Assembly: GCA_027297485.1 (NCBI GenBank)
Contig: JAPUHZ010000135.1
Span: 1 to 24,873, forward strand
Direction: 5' to 3'
Origin: Deltaproteobacteria bacterium
GTDB lineage: Bacteria; Desulfobacterota_B; Binatia; UBA9968
Length of the DNA stretch: 24,873 bases
Below are positions 15,872-23,396 of this stretch, piece after piece; positions within the stretch are counted from its first letter, which is position 1; each line of letters starts with the position of its first letter. Both the position numbers and the translations under genes were made by a program. The notes beneath the pieces are model-generated. The model was not told the origin of the DNA. It worked only from the letters and a program-made list of their open reading frames with translations, and searched no databases.

Positions 15872-17278
15872 ATGGCTAATAATTCAAGGCGTACACTCTA
15901 CGACAAGGTTTGGGAGTCCCACACGGTTGATATACTGCCGACTGGTCAAACTCAGCTCTTTATCGGCCTTCATCTGATCCACGAAGTGACCACCGCACCG
16001 GCCTTCGATATGTTGCGAGGAAAAGGGCTGGATGTCGCCTTTCCTGAGCGGACCTTCGCGACGGCCGACCACATTGTACCTACAGACATGCGATCTCGCC
16101 CCTTTTTGGACGTGCAGGCGGAGGAGTTGATGAAGGCCTTGGAGAAGAATACCCGTCAATTTGGCATCGAGTTTTATGGGTTGGATAGCGATCGGCAGGG
16201 AATTGTTCATGTTATCGGACCACAGCTCGGATTAACCCAACCTGGGATGACATTGGCCTGCGGGGATAGCCACACAAGTACGCACGGGGCCTTCGGTACG
16301 CTGGCCTTTGGCATCGGAACGAGCCAAGTCCGTGATGTACTAGCCGCGCAAAGTTTGGCGATGGATAAACTCAAGGTGCGGAGAATCGACATTAAGGGAT
16401 CCCTTTCAGGGGGCGTCTATGCGAAAGATGTTATCCTTTCAGTTATAAGGAGACTCGGTGTAGGCGGAGGGCGGGGTTTTGCCTATGAGTATGGCGGTTC
16501 GGTCCTGGAAAAGATGAACATGGAAGAACGGATGACCGTTTGCAACATGAGCATCGAGGCCGGCGCCCCTGTGGGATACGTCAACCCGGATGCCACGACC
16601 TTTGAGTTTCTGAGAGGGAGAGAGTTTGTCCCTAAGGGCAGTGACTTCGAGCGGGCCGTCGACTACTGGAAGTCGGTGGCCTCGGACCCTGATGCCCGTT
16701 ACGATGACGTGTTTGAGATGGCAGGTTCTGAAATTGAGCCCACAGTCACGTGGGGGATCAATCCAGGTCAGGCCGTAGGTATTTCGGAGAAGTTTCCCTA
16801 TCCAGACGAGCTGCGCGATCCTGAGGGGGCGAGGCGCGCCTATGAGCACATGGGGTGGCAGCCCGGCGCCCCTGTACTTGGGACACCCATTAATGTGGCC
16901 TTTATAGGTTCTTGCACGAATTCACGCCTTTCCGATTTGCGTGTGGCGGCTAAGATTGTCCGCGGAAGAAAGGTTGCCCCTAGCGTCCGGGCTATCGTGG
17001 TTCCTGGGTCAACAGAGGTAAAAAACCTGGCGGAGCGAGAAGGTTTGAATCGTATCTTTCTTGACACAGGCTTTGAATGGAGAGAGGCGGGATGCTCCAT
17101 GTGCCTTGGCATGAATCCGGATAAGTTAAAAGGGAGAGAGATCTGCGCCTCATCCTCTAATCGGAATTTCATAGGGCGTCAAGGGAGCCCGGGTGGGCGC
17201 ACGATCTTAATGAGCCCCGCGATGGTCGCGGCAGCCGCGTTAAACGGGAAGATCGTAGATGTGCGCGACTACGCTTGA
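15872..17278 (+). CDS. leuC: 3-isopropylmalate dehydratase, large subunit
   Basis: LeuC, with LeuD, moves the hydroxyl of 2-isopropylmalate to give 3-isopropylmalate, linking LeuA to LeuB. The 468-aa aconitase-family subunit has the three 4Fe-4S ligands C348 ([10 protein letters not shown]), C408 and C411 ([12 protein letters not shown]). The substrate motif [21 protein letters not shown] near the N terminus, and [12 protein letters not shown] near the C terminus are also present. The start is well supported by GGGAG and [15 protein letters not shown]. The length (about 465-475 aa) is the bacterial LeuC type 1, not the roughly 420-aa archaeal-like form. leuD follows after 19 bases. The pair is about 7.5 kb from leuB, with its own promoter. 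Confidence 0.97.
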   Translation: MANNSRRTLYDKVWESHTVDILPTGQTQLFIGLHLIHEVTTAPAFDMLRGKGLDVAFPERTFATADHIVPTDMRSRPFLDVQAEELMKALEKNTRQFGIEFYGLDSDRQGIVHVIGPQLGLTQPGMTLACGDSHTSTHGAFGTLAFGIGTSQVRDVLAAQSLAMDKLKVRRIDIKGSLSGGVYAKDVILSVIRRLGVGGGRGFAYEYGGSVLEKMNMEERMTVCNMSIEAGAPVGYVNPDATTFEFLRGREFVPKGSDFERAVDYWKSVASDPDARYDDVFEMAGSEIEPTVTWGINPGQAVGISEKFPYPDELRDPEGARRAYEHMGWQPGAPVLGTPINVAFIGSCTNSRLSDLRVAAKIVRGRKVAPSVRAIVVPGSTEVKNLAEREGLNRIFLDTGFEWREAGCSMCLGMNPDKLKGREICASSSNRNFIGRQGSPGGRTILMSPAMVAAAALNGKIVDVRDYA

Positions 17279-17297
17279 AAAATCAAATTGACAAATA

Positions 17298-17909
17298 ATG
17301 AGCGCGATTTCAAAATTGACCCAGCTGTCTGGGACGGCGATTCCGGTGCGAGGGAACGACATCGATACCGACCGGATCCTCCCGGCACGCTACTTGAAAG
17401 AGACCACTTTCGATCGGATGGGTGAATATCCCTTCTTTGATGAGAGATTTGACTCGGATGGAAGGCCCAAACCTCACCCATTTAATGATCCCAAATTTAG
17501 AGGAGCCTCTCTGTTATTTGCAAACCAGAATTTCGGGTGTGGTTCATCTAGAGAGCATGCGCCACAGGCGCTGTATCGGTTTGGAATTCATGCCATTGTC
17601 GGAGAGTCTTTTGCTGCCATCTTTGCCGGCAATTGCGTCATGATAGGCATTCCTGCCGTTACGATCGCCTCGGCCGATATGGAGGCGCTCATGAGGGCGG
17701 TTGAGTTCAACCCTCAAATCATCTTTACGCTGGATCTTGAGGCGAAAACCCTTTTCCATGAGCAAGAAAAGGTTTTTCCGTTTACGATGCCCGAAACCTC
17801 TCGTAAGGCCCTGCTGGATGGCGCCTGGGACTCGACCTCCGTGTTGCGCGCCAACTTGGGAAAGCTAAGAGAAGTTGCGGCCAAGCTCCCTTATACGGGG
17901 GGGTTTTAA
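17298..17909 (+). CDS. leuD: 3-isopropylmalate dehydratase, small subunit
   Basis: LeuD is the swivelling domain that completes the LeuC active site. The 203-aa protein has the signatures GNDIDTDRILPARYLKE and NFGCGSSREHAPQAL, then GESFAAIFAGNCVMIGIPAV. Its length matches the type 1 small subunit (about 200 aa) paired with a 468-aa LeuC. The ATG at 17298 lies 19 bases after the leuC stop and has no clear ribosome site, so coupling to leuC translation is likely. A weak hairpin AGGCC-TG-GGCCT with TTTCT (from about 17920) may end the leuCD transcript. Confidence 0.96.
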   Translation: MSAISKLTQLSGTAIPVRGNDIDTDRILPARYLKETTFDRMGEYPFFDERFDSDGRPKPHPFNDPKFRGASLLFANQNFGCGSSREHAPQALYRFGIHAIVGESFAAIFAGNCVMIGIPAVTIASADMEALMRAVEFNPQIIFTLDLEAKTLFHEQEKVFPFTMPETSRKALLDGAWDSTSVLRANLGKLREVAAKLPYTGGF

Positions 17910-17953
17910 TAAAAAGTGAGGCCTGGGCCTTTCTGTCACTCCTCTAACCCCTT

Positions 17954-18793
17954 ATGAGCTTAGACGGGTCGCCTTCGGGGATTCCTTACTGCCGTTTTTC
18001 GTGTTTTTTATCGCTGATTTTTCTCCTTGCCTTATTGTCTCTTTCTCATGCCGGAGACCTCCTTATCGGGGACTCCGTTGATCCCCCCCTGTATCAGCCT
18101 CATTTTTATCCATTTGATAACGGGGAAAGCACCGAATATTGGGCGAGCTGGAGCGGTATTCCTGTAGCTTCGGCAAAGATCCGCTTAGCCCCGCTGTTTA
18201 TAGAGGGAGAGAAGTTCTACCAGGTTAAAGTTCGGGTCAGAAGTTGGAAGTATCTGAATTTCATCTGGAAGATGCGGGACTCCATCGAATCAATTTTTGC
18301 GGCTGAGACCTTCCAAACACGTCGTTTTGTCTTTCGGCAGAGAGAAAACAGGAGGAAAGTTGATACGATCGCGAGTTTTGATCGCAAGAGCAATAAATGG
18401 GTTGTCGAACGGCGAAAGAGGAGCAAAGTAAAGCGGTTTGAATTTGTCTCGCGGAAAACCTTTGACCCCATTTCGGCTGTCTACCTGGTCCGGAGCTTAG
18501 ATTTCAAGGTTGGAGATACCATCAAGATGGAGGTTTTCGGTGGAAAGAGCCGGTACTTAGTCACTATGGATGTTGTGGGTAGAGAACGGATTACAACGGA
18601 TGCAGGTGTTTTTGATGCTTATAAGATTGTCCCTAAGGTTATTAACCTGAGCCGTTCGGGGTATGCGCGAAGAATGCGTCAAGCGGCGGTTTGGATCTCT
18701 AGCGATGAGAAGAGAATGCTCCTCAAGATAGTCAGTCGAGTCTTTATCGGCAGCGTGACTATTGAAATGGTGAAGAGAAAAGTCAGGGAGTGA
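17954..18793 (+). CDS. Exported DUF3108 domain protein
   Basis: The 279-aa protein has a hydrophobic leader (FSCFLSLIFLLALLSLSHAG) with an apparent cleavage after SHA, so it is probably periplasmic. The mature part begins with the DUF3108 strand pattern EYWASWSGIPVASAKIRL. It continues with WKYLNFIWKMRDSIESIF, a basic stretch (VVERRKRSKVKRFEF), DPISAVYLVRSLDF, and a final beta-rich part IVSRVFIGSVTIEMV. DUF3108 proteins are predicted beta-sheet envelope proteins of unknown role. The ATG at 17954 has no clear ribosome site, and the first 12 residues before the leader are unusual, so a later start is possible. It is a single gene behind leuD. Confidence 0.82.
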   Translation: MSLDGSPSGIPYCRFSCFLSLIFLLALLSLSHAGDLLIGDSVDPPLYQPHFYPFDNGESTEYWASWSGIPVASAKIRLAPLFIEGEKFYQVKVRVRSWKYLNFIWKMRDSIESIFAAETFQTRRFVFRQRENRRKVDTIASFDRKSNKWVVERRKRSKVKRFEFVSRKTFDPISAVYLVRSLDFKVGDTIKMEVFGGKSRYLVTMDVVGRERITTDAGVFDAYKIVPKVINLSRSGYARRMRQAAVWISSDEKRMLLKIVSRVFIGSVTIEMVKRKVRE

Positions 18794-19042
18794 GTGGGTA
18801 AGAAAAAAATTGCTGTGCCGGATTTCCGTATGGGAGGAGGCTCGGCTAGGTATACTTTGGCAAAGGGTGGGAAAGTAAGGGGGGGTTAGGCCATAAGGCC
18901 GTAAATGGTTCAACGTTTGACATCTTTGTACAGCTTCTGCTCAGTGGGATTACAAAAACATGTTCTATGTGTTGGAGGAAATGGCATAACTCCCTGATAT
19001 GTCGAATCTTTTATAAATCCAACGGCTCCGCTAAGGCTCGGA
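18794..19042. other. Intergenic stretch without recognised gene
   Basis: It contains a palindromic GGCCATAAGGCC (about 18890-18901) and a TTGACA (about 18917) without a matching -10 at normal spacing. A minus-strand frame (18910-19173) has no ribosome site or recognisable motif. It may be remnant DNA of a decayed gene. Confidence 0.4.
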
Positions 19043-19306
19043 ATGGGTATTGCATTAGTTCCGGGTATGCTTTGTCCTCTTTTGGGGAAGGAGGTCCAGC
19101 AAAATAACCCTGATATGCGTGGGGAGGTCGATCCAGATACGCATTCAGTTTTAACGGACCCATTGGAGATCACAAAGGTTTTTCGTATTCTAATCGATAA
19201 GAAAACCTTAGTGGTCTCCGGCCGTAGGATAGAGATAGCGGGTACGGTAGGAAAAAATTCTCTTTTTAGATTTTGCTTTCCGGCCCGATATGGAGGGGAA
19301 AATTAG
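19043..19306 (+). CDS. Hypothetical small protein or gene fragment
   Basis: This 87-aa frame ends TAG directly before the ATG of the following kinase relic (TAGATG). The middle part (LTDPLEITKVFRILIDKKTLVVSG) vaguely resembles the start of PilZ/flagellar-brake-like domains, but the rest does not. The ATG at 19043 has no good ribosome site, and an in-frame stop lies at 18995. It could be a fragment of a larger decayed gene or a chance frame. I do not recognise it. Confidence 0.25.
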   Translation: MGIALVPGMLCPLLGKEVQQNNPDMRGEVDPDTHSVLTDPLEITKVFRILIDKKTLVVSGRRIEIAGTVGKNSLFRFCFPARYGGEN

Positions 19307-20902
19307 ATGCAAGAGAAGGTGGCACAATACGCGAAACTCGTCAAGGTTTTTGGCTTTGTCCTTAACCAGTATCGTTTTTATTCGGAAAAACACCCCGCCG
19401 CACAGACGGCGGTCCGAAAATTCTTGACCAGCCTTGAGGAAGTCTTGGCTTCGGAATCCACCCTTACTTTGGGGTCTGTGGGTGAGCAGTTGATCATCAA
19501 TGAACTTCCTCTGGATCCTAAGAAGAACGGAGTTGCCGGAATTCTGAAGGAATGCCAACACTTCGGTATCGAGAGTCTAACCTTTGAGCAGGGGGCAGAC
19601 GCCGACGAAATCATCTCCCTTTTCAAGATGATGGCGTTGCCACCTAAGACCCTTGAAGAGAAAGGCGGGTTTACCCAAGTCTTTAAGATGGCGAATCTTC
19701 AACACATCCGGCTTGGGGCGACCCGCTATCAAGTAGTTGGAGAAGAGGAGGAAGTGGTTGGGAAGTCGGAGATTGGCGGGAATGCGGAGGGCGGAGAAGA
19801 AGTTTCCTGCAAGCAGGTTCGGAAAATTGACAGAATGGAGGAGGTAATCGAATATTACCTGACGGGGTCCCAGGAAGCTGTCACCTTTGATACCGAACGG
19901 CTTAGTTATGAGGTGGAGCGGAGACCCAAGGCCGTGGCGGAAGCGATGGTACGGCGGGCCATACACCTAGAAGTGCTAAAAAGAATCGTTGAAGGAATGC
20001 AAAATTTTCTTAAGGAAGTGCTGGCGCCGCTTCATGTTCAGGAGGGAAAGGACTTCTCCCAAGCGATTTACAACCTTGCCAAGGAGTTCAAGAAGACCCT
20101 TAAGGAAGTGGGGTTTAAAGGAGCAGGGGATCTTGTTTTTGGCCTAGAGCGATGCGCCGATACGGTCAAAGTGGATCTCATGGTCAGGGCCTTTAAAGAA
20201 GGCGATCAAAAGACCTTGGAAAAAACCGCTAGATTGTGCCGTAAAGGGGCCCGTGAGAGGCTCAAGGAGAGCCTCGCCGATCTTGGCGTGGAGGAAGGCG
20301 TTTTCGAGCGGCTCTTTTCTGAGAGGCGGAGGCTGCCTAAGTCACGCAAAGTCTATGTATCTCCCGAAGAATTAGAAGAATTCCGTCGCATAAAGGACCG
20401 TTTTGATCAGGAGCTTGCTCTTCGGGTCGAACAAAGAACGGTTGTTCTCGAGCAGGAAAGGATCAAGGCAGTGCGGGAAAAAGAAAGGATGGAAACGATC
20501 ATTAGAAACTTTGCGCAGGCGCTGGTAGTAGTGGATGTTGATGAAAAAGTTCAGTTTATGAATCGGGCAGCGGAGATGCTTCTGGGAGTTAGCCAAGAGG
20601 AGGGCAAGGGTGTAGCCATTCATGAGCTTGTGAATGAGGAGCATCTCTTGATTTTGGCTAAGGGTTCCCTTCGTAGTGAAACCGATAGGACCGTCGAAGA
20701 GATTGAGGTAACGAGTAAGAATGATGAAATCCGACGGGTTCTTCAGGCGAGCACCGCTGTCATTGAAAGTGAAGACGGCAAGACCGTGGGTATGTTATCG
20801 GTCCTGAACGACATTGCCAAGCAAAATAGGCTCGATGAGCTAAAATCCAGATTTGTGGTTAATGTTACACACGAGCACCAAACCCCTTCTGTTGGCGATT
20901 GA
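19307..20902 (+). pseudogene. PAS-HisKA sensor kinase relic, truncated in the H-box region
   Basis: The 531-aa frame has a good GGAGGGG ribosome site. Residues 1-150 form a mixed alpha/beta region starting YAKLVKVFGFVLNQYRFYSEKHP; about 150-395 is mostly helical, with a charged coiled coil (FDQELALRVEQRTVVLEQERIKA). A PAS domain covers about 397-500. The frame then enters a HisKA domain at LKSRFVVNVTHE (His 522) and stops 9 codons after the His. Downstream DNA still encodes the rest of the H-box helix in other frames. One inserted T near 20887 and a GATT duplication (20897-20904) restore TPLLAIKQSLALL, and after a further short deletion AGELS reappears. No ATPase domain follows. The N-terminal part may still be made as a kinase-less PAS protein. 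Confidence 0.75.
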
Positions 20903-21030
20903 TTAAGCAATCTTTGGCTCTTCTCCGCCGCAGGAGAGTTGAGCAGCCGGTTCGTTTTTGTTATCCCCAGGCGGTTGATGGATGGAACAGGAGCGGCACA
21001 AGGCGCATTTGAAGGCTCACTGACATCCTG
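20903..21030 (+). pseudogene. Out-of-frame HisKA remnant
   Basis: Bases 20902-20925 encode IKQSLALL in a different frame from the upstream kinase. Bases 20930-20944 then encode AGELS in the original frame, followed by FVFVIPRRLMD, which loosely resembles the second half of a HisKA helical hairpin. Conservation fades after about 20975. This stretch shows that the upstream kinase once continued. Confidence 0.55.
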
Positions 21031-21034
21031 AAAG

Positions 21035-21066
21035 TGACAAAATTGTAAATTTCCGTACATTTGTCA
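21035..21066. promoter_or_regulatory. Dyad upstream of the sigma-54 promoter (possible enhancer-binding-protein site)
   Basis: TGACAAA (21035-21041) and TTTGTCA (21060-21066) are exact inverted repeats. Inside them TGTA (21044-21047) and TACA (21056-21059) are also symmetric, with a two-base bulge on the left. The centre lies about 140 bases before the predicted transcription start, a usual distance for an NtrC-type activator site. Confidence 0.45.
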
Positions 21067-21165
21067 GGGCCTTGTCATATTTGGCTTCGCTTTTTAATCC
21101 AGTCAATTCAGATAATCCAACCTAAAAACAGTCACTTTTCCCATCCATCCGATTATCCCATCATT

Positions 21166-21180
21166 TGGCACAATTCCTGC
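21166..21180 (+). promoter_or_regulatory. Sigma-54 (RpoN) promoter
   Basis: TGGCAC (21166-21171), then AATTCC and TGC (21178-21180). The GG of the -24 element and the GC of the -12 element have the required spacing of the TGGCAC-N5-TTGC consensus, with one mismatch (CTGC for TTGC). Predicted start is near 21191, about 40 bases before the HTH gene. Confidence 0.7.
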
Positions 21181-21230
21181 GTCTATGAAGTTTTTTGGGA
21201 AAATAGAGACAATTTTGGAGGTGTTATAAA

Positions 21231-21419
21231 ATGCAAGAGATCCTCACAGCATCGCAAGTTGCCGCCTTTTTACAGGTCCATCTGAGGACCGTTTATAAGC
21301 TGGCCCGCAGCGGGTCGATTCCTGGAAGGAAATTCGGTGGCGGTTGGCGCTTCAGTAAACATGAGATTTTTAAGATGATCGCCAGAGATGAGGAGAAAGG
21401 CCTGATAAGTCCGGAATAG
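21231..21419 (+). CDS. Excisionase-family helix-turn-helix DNA-binding protein
   Basis: The 62-aa protein is a single MerR-like/HTH_17 domain: EILTASQVAAFLQVHLRTVY is the recognition helix pair, and SGSIPGRKFGGGWRFSKHEI is the wing. No other domain fits in this length. GGAGG lies at good spacing before the ATG. It is the first gene after the sigma-54 promoter and is 23 bases from the next gene, so it belongs to the same operon as the two binding proteins. Such small proteins are named after phage excisionases, but no integrase is near. A role as an accessory transcription factor of this sensory operon is an inference. Confidence 0.85.
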   Translation: MQEILTASQVAAFLQVHLRTVYKLARSGSIPGRKFGGGWRFSKHEIFKMIARDEEKGLISPE

Positions 21420-21442
21420 TCAATTGGAAAAGGAGGTTGAGC

Positions 21443-22414
21443 ATGAAGTGCCATCGGCTCGTTGCTTTAGCGATATTACTACCCTTGATGAGTCCGCATT
21501 CGGCCGATGCTCAGAAGGTCTACCGCATTAGCGTCCTTGTGTCGGCCGATGCATTTGTGCCTGCCTTTGAAGGGTTTAAAAAAAAAATGGGGGAGCTGGG
21601 GTACACAGAGGGGAAAAATATCAAATATGATTTTCATAATGCCAAAGGGGATAAGAAGCGTCTTACAACTCTCGCCCAGAAAATAGTCCAGGACAAGCCA
21701 GATGTTATCGCCACTTCTTCGACTACAGCTACTGTTCCTGTGGCTAGGATGACTAAGGGTACCAATATCCCCGTGGTCTTCCTTAGCTCAGGAAATCCAT
21801 TGAAGTTCGTAAAGAGCTATGCCAGCTCGGGTAATAACTTGACCGGGATTTCCAGCGCAGGTATCGATGTCACAGAAAAACGAGTGGAGCTATTAAAGGA
21901 GCTCGCTCCCTGGATCGAAAAGGTCATATCCTTGCAGAACCCCGAGGGCGTGAACTACCGGGAGCATCGAAAGGCAATGCGACGAGCTGCAAAGAAGTTA
22001 GGATTAGAGTTAGTTGAGGTCAATGTCACGAGCAGCGATGAGTTGGTCAGAAAAGCCGACAAAATCTTCACACGGGAGCTGGGAGATGCGGTGATTCACC
22101 CACCCGATGCGATTATCAATTCGGGTATCAGAAAAACTATTTCCCATGCCATTGAAGCAAGGCTCCCCTCCGTTGCCGCCAATGTTGGAGGCGTCAAGGC
22201 AGGGGCATTAGCAACCTATGCAGCTGATTACTATGCTCTGGGCCAGCAGGGGGCTGTTTTGGTCGACAAGATTCTCAAAGGGGCTAGGCCGATGGATCTC
22301 CCAATCGAGCAGCCTTTTAAATTGAGGTTGGTGATCAACCTCAAGACCGCCAGAGCTATGGGCCTTGACCTTCCCAGAGAGATCCTGCTTCGAGCGGATG
22401 AGGTGATTGAGTAA
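21443..22414 (+). CDS. ABC-type substrate-binding protein (TrpX/ABC_sub_bind family), copy A
   Basis: The 323-aa protein has a Sec signal peptide (MKCHRLVALAILLPLMSPHSADAQ, cleavage near the final AQ). A two-lobed periplasmic binding fold follows: YRISVLVSADAFVPAFEGF, GYTEGKNIKYDFHNAKGD, IATSSTTATVPVAR, IPVVFLSSGNPL, SGNNLTGIS, and YYALGQQGAVLVDKILKG. The start is ATG 21443, set by AGGAGG at 21431-21436 with 6-base spacing; the in-frame TTG at 21437 abuts that site. The family binds varied small ligands, with tryptophan known for TrpX. A run of ten A bases (about 21578-21587) encodes KKK. No permease or ATPase gene is beside it; copy B begins 11 bases after its stop. Confidence 0.92.
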   Translation: MKCHRLVALAILLPLMSPHSADAQKVYRISVLVSADAFVPAFEGFKKKMGELGYTEGKNIKYDFHNAKGDKKRLTTLAQKIVQDKPDVIATSSTTATVPVARMTKGTNIPVVFLSSGNPLKFVKSYASSGNNLTGISSAGIDVTEKRVELLKELAPWIEKVISLQNPEGVNYREHRKAMRRAAKKLGLELVEVNVTSSDELVRKADKIFTRELGDAVIHPPDAIINSGIRKTISHAIEARLPSVAANVGGVKAGALATYAADYYALGQQGAVLVDKILKGARPMDLPIEQPFKLRLVINLKTARAMGLDLPREILLRADEVIE

Positions 22415-22425
22415 TGGAGACTAAG

Positions 22426-23388
22426 ATGAAGAAAAATATTCTCGCTTTAATCCTTGGGTCTCTCCTTTTTTGTTTTGCAGGCCAAGTGGAGGCCGAAAAA
22501 GTTTATCATATCGGGGCCCTTGTTCTTGATGATTTGTTTCTGCCTGCTGTTGACGGGTTTAAAAAAAAGATGGCAGAGCTCGGGTACATAGAAGGGAAAA
22601 ACGTCAATTATAATATTCACAATGCCAAGGGGGATTACGAGACTCTTTCAAGGCTCGCCCAGGATTTGGTTCGGGACAACCCAGATCTAATTGTTACCTC
22701 AACCACCACCGCCACAGTACCTGTGGCCAAAGTTACAGAGGGGACTGACCTTCCTGTGGTCTTTCTCAGTGCCGGGAATCCATTAAAGATTGTTAAAAGC
22801 TACGCTAGCTCTGGCAATAACCTGACGGGCATCAGCACTAGCATTTTGGATCTTACAGCGAAACGGCTGGAGCTTCTGAAAGAGCTGGCCCCCTGGGTCA
22901 AAAGGGTGGCGTCATTCAATAATCCCAAAGGCGTGAATTACCAAGCACACCTGACCGAAGCCCGGAGGGCGGCGAAAAGGCTCGGCTTCACGCTATGGGA
23001 GATTAATGTTACCAACAGAGAGGAAATACAACGGGTCACTGCTACCATTACCCGTAAGGTAGCGGATGCCATCTTTCTCCCACCCGATCGTACCGTTTCT
23101 AAAGCCATTGAAGTTATTGCTAAGCAGGCTCTTGAAGAGAAGCTTCCGCTGATTCCACCTCCTAATTTAAAGAGCTGGGGGTTGGCCACCTACGGGCACG
23201 ACGGCTTTGCCTTAGGTCGGCAGGGTGCTGTGCTGGTTGATAAGATTCTCAACGGGGCTAGACCTATGGACCTTCCCATCGAGCAGCCTCTTAGGTTGAA
23301 GTTGATAATCAACCTCAAGACCGCTGAGGCCATTGGTCTGAAAATTTCCAAGGAGATTCTGCTTAGAGCGGATGAGGTGATTGAGTAG
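22426..23388 (+). CDS. ABC-type substrate-binding protein (TrpX/ABC_sub_bind family), copy B
   Basis: This is a 320-aa paralogue of copy A. By eye over half of the mature residues are identical, and both end with almost the same tail (GARPMDLPIEQP, LRADEVIE). The signal peptide is MKKNILALILGSLLFCFAGQVEAE. The start at 22426 has GGAG 6 bases upstream; an ATG at 22414 overlaps the stop of copy A and would add METK. Ligand-pocket regions differ (VLDDLFLPAVDGF versus VSADAFVPAFEGF; PPPNLKSWG versus AANVGGVKAG), so the two may bind different ligands. The tandem arrangement points to a local duplication. The sensor kinase start follows 8 bases after the stop. Confidence 0.92.
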   Translation: MKKNILALILGSLLFCFAGQVEAEKVYHIGALVLDDLFLPAVDGFKKKMAELGYIEGKNVNYNIHNAKGDYETLSRLAQDLVRDNPDLIVTSTTTATVPVAKVTEGTDLPVVFLSAGNPLKIVKSYASSGNNLTGISTSILDLTAKRLELLKELAPWVKRVASFNNPKGVNYQAHLTEARRAAKRLGFTLWEINVTNREEIQRVTATITRKVADAIFLPPDRTVSKAIEVIAKQALEEKLPLIPPPNLKSWGLATYGHDGFALGRQGAVLVDKILNGARPMDLPIEQPLRLKLIINLKTAEAIGLKISKEILLRADEVIE

Positions 23389-23396
23389 GTTCCGTA

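Noticed and set aside
18910..19173. Minus-strand frame of 87 codons
   Set aside because: No motif, signal peptide or ribosome site; it overlaps the equally weak plus-strand frame.
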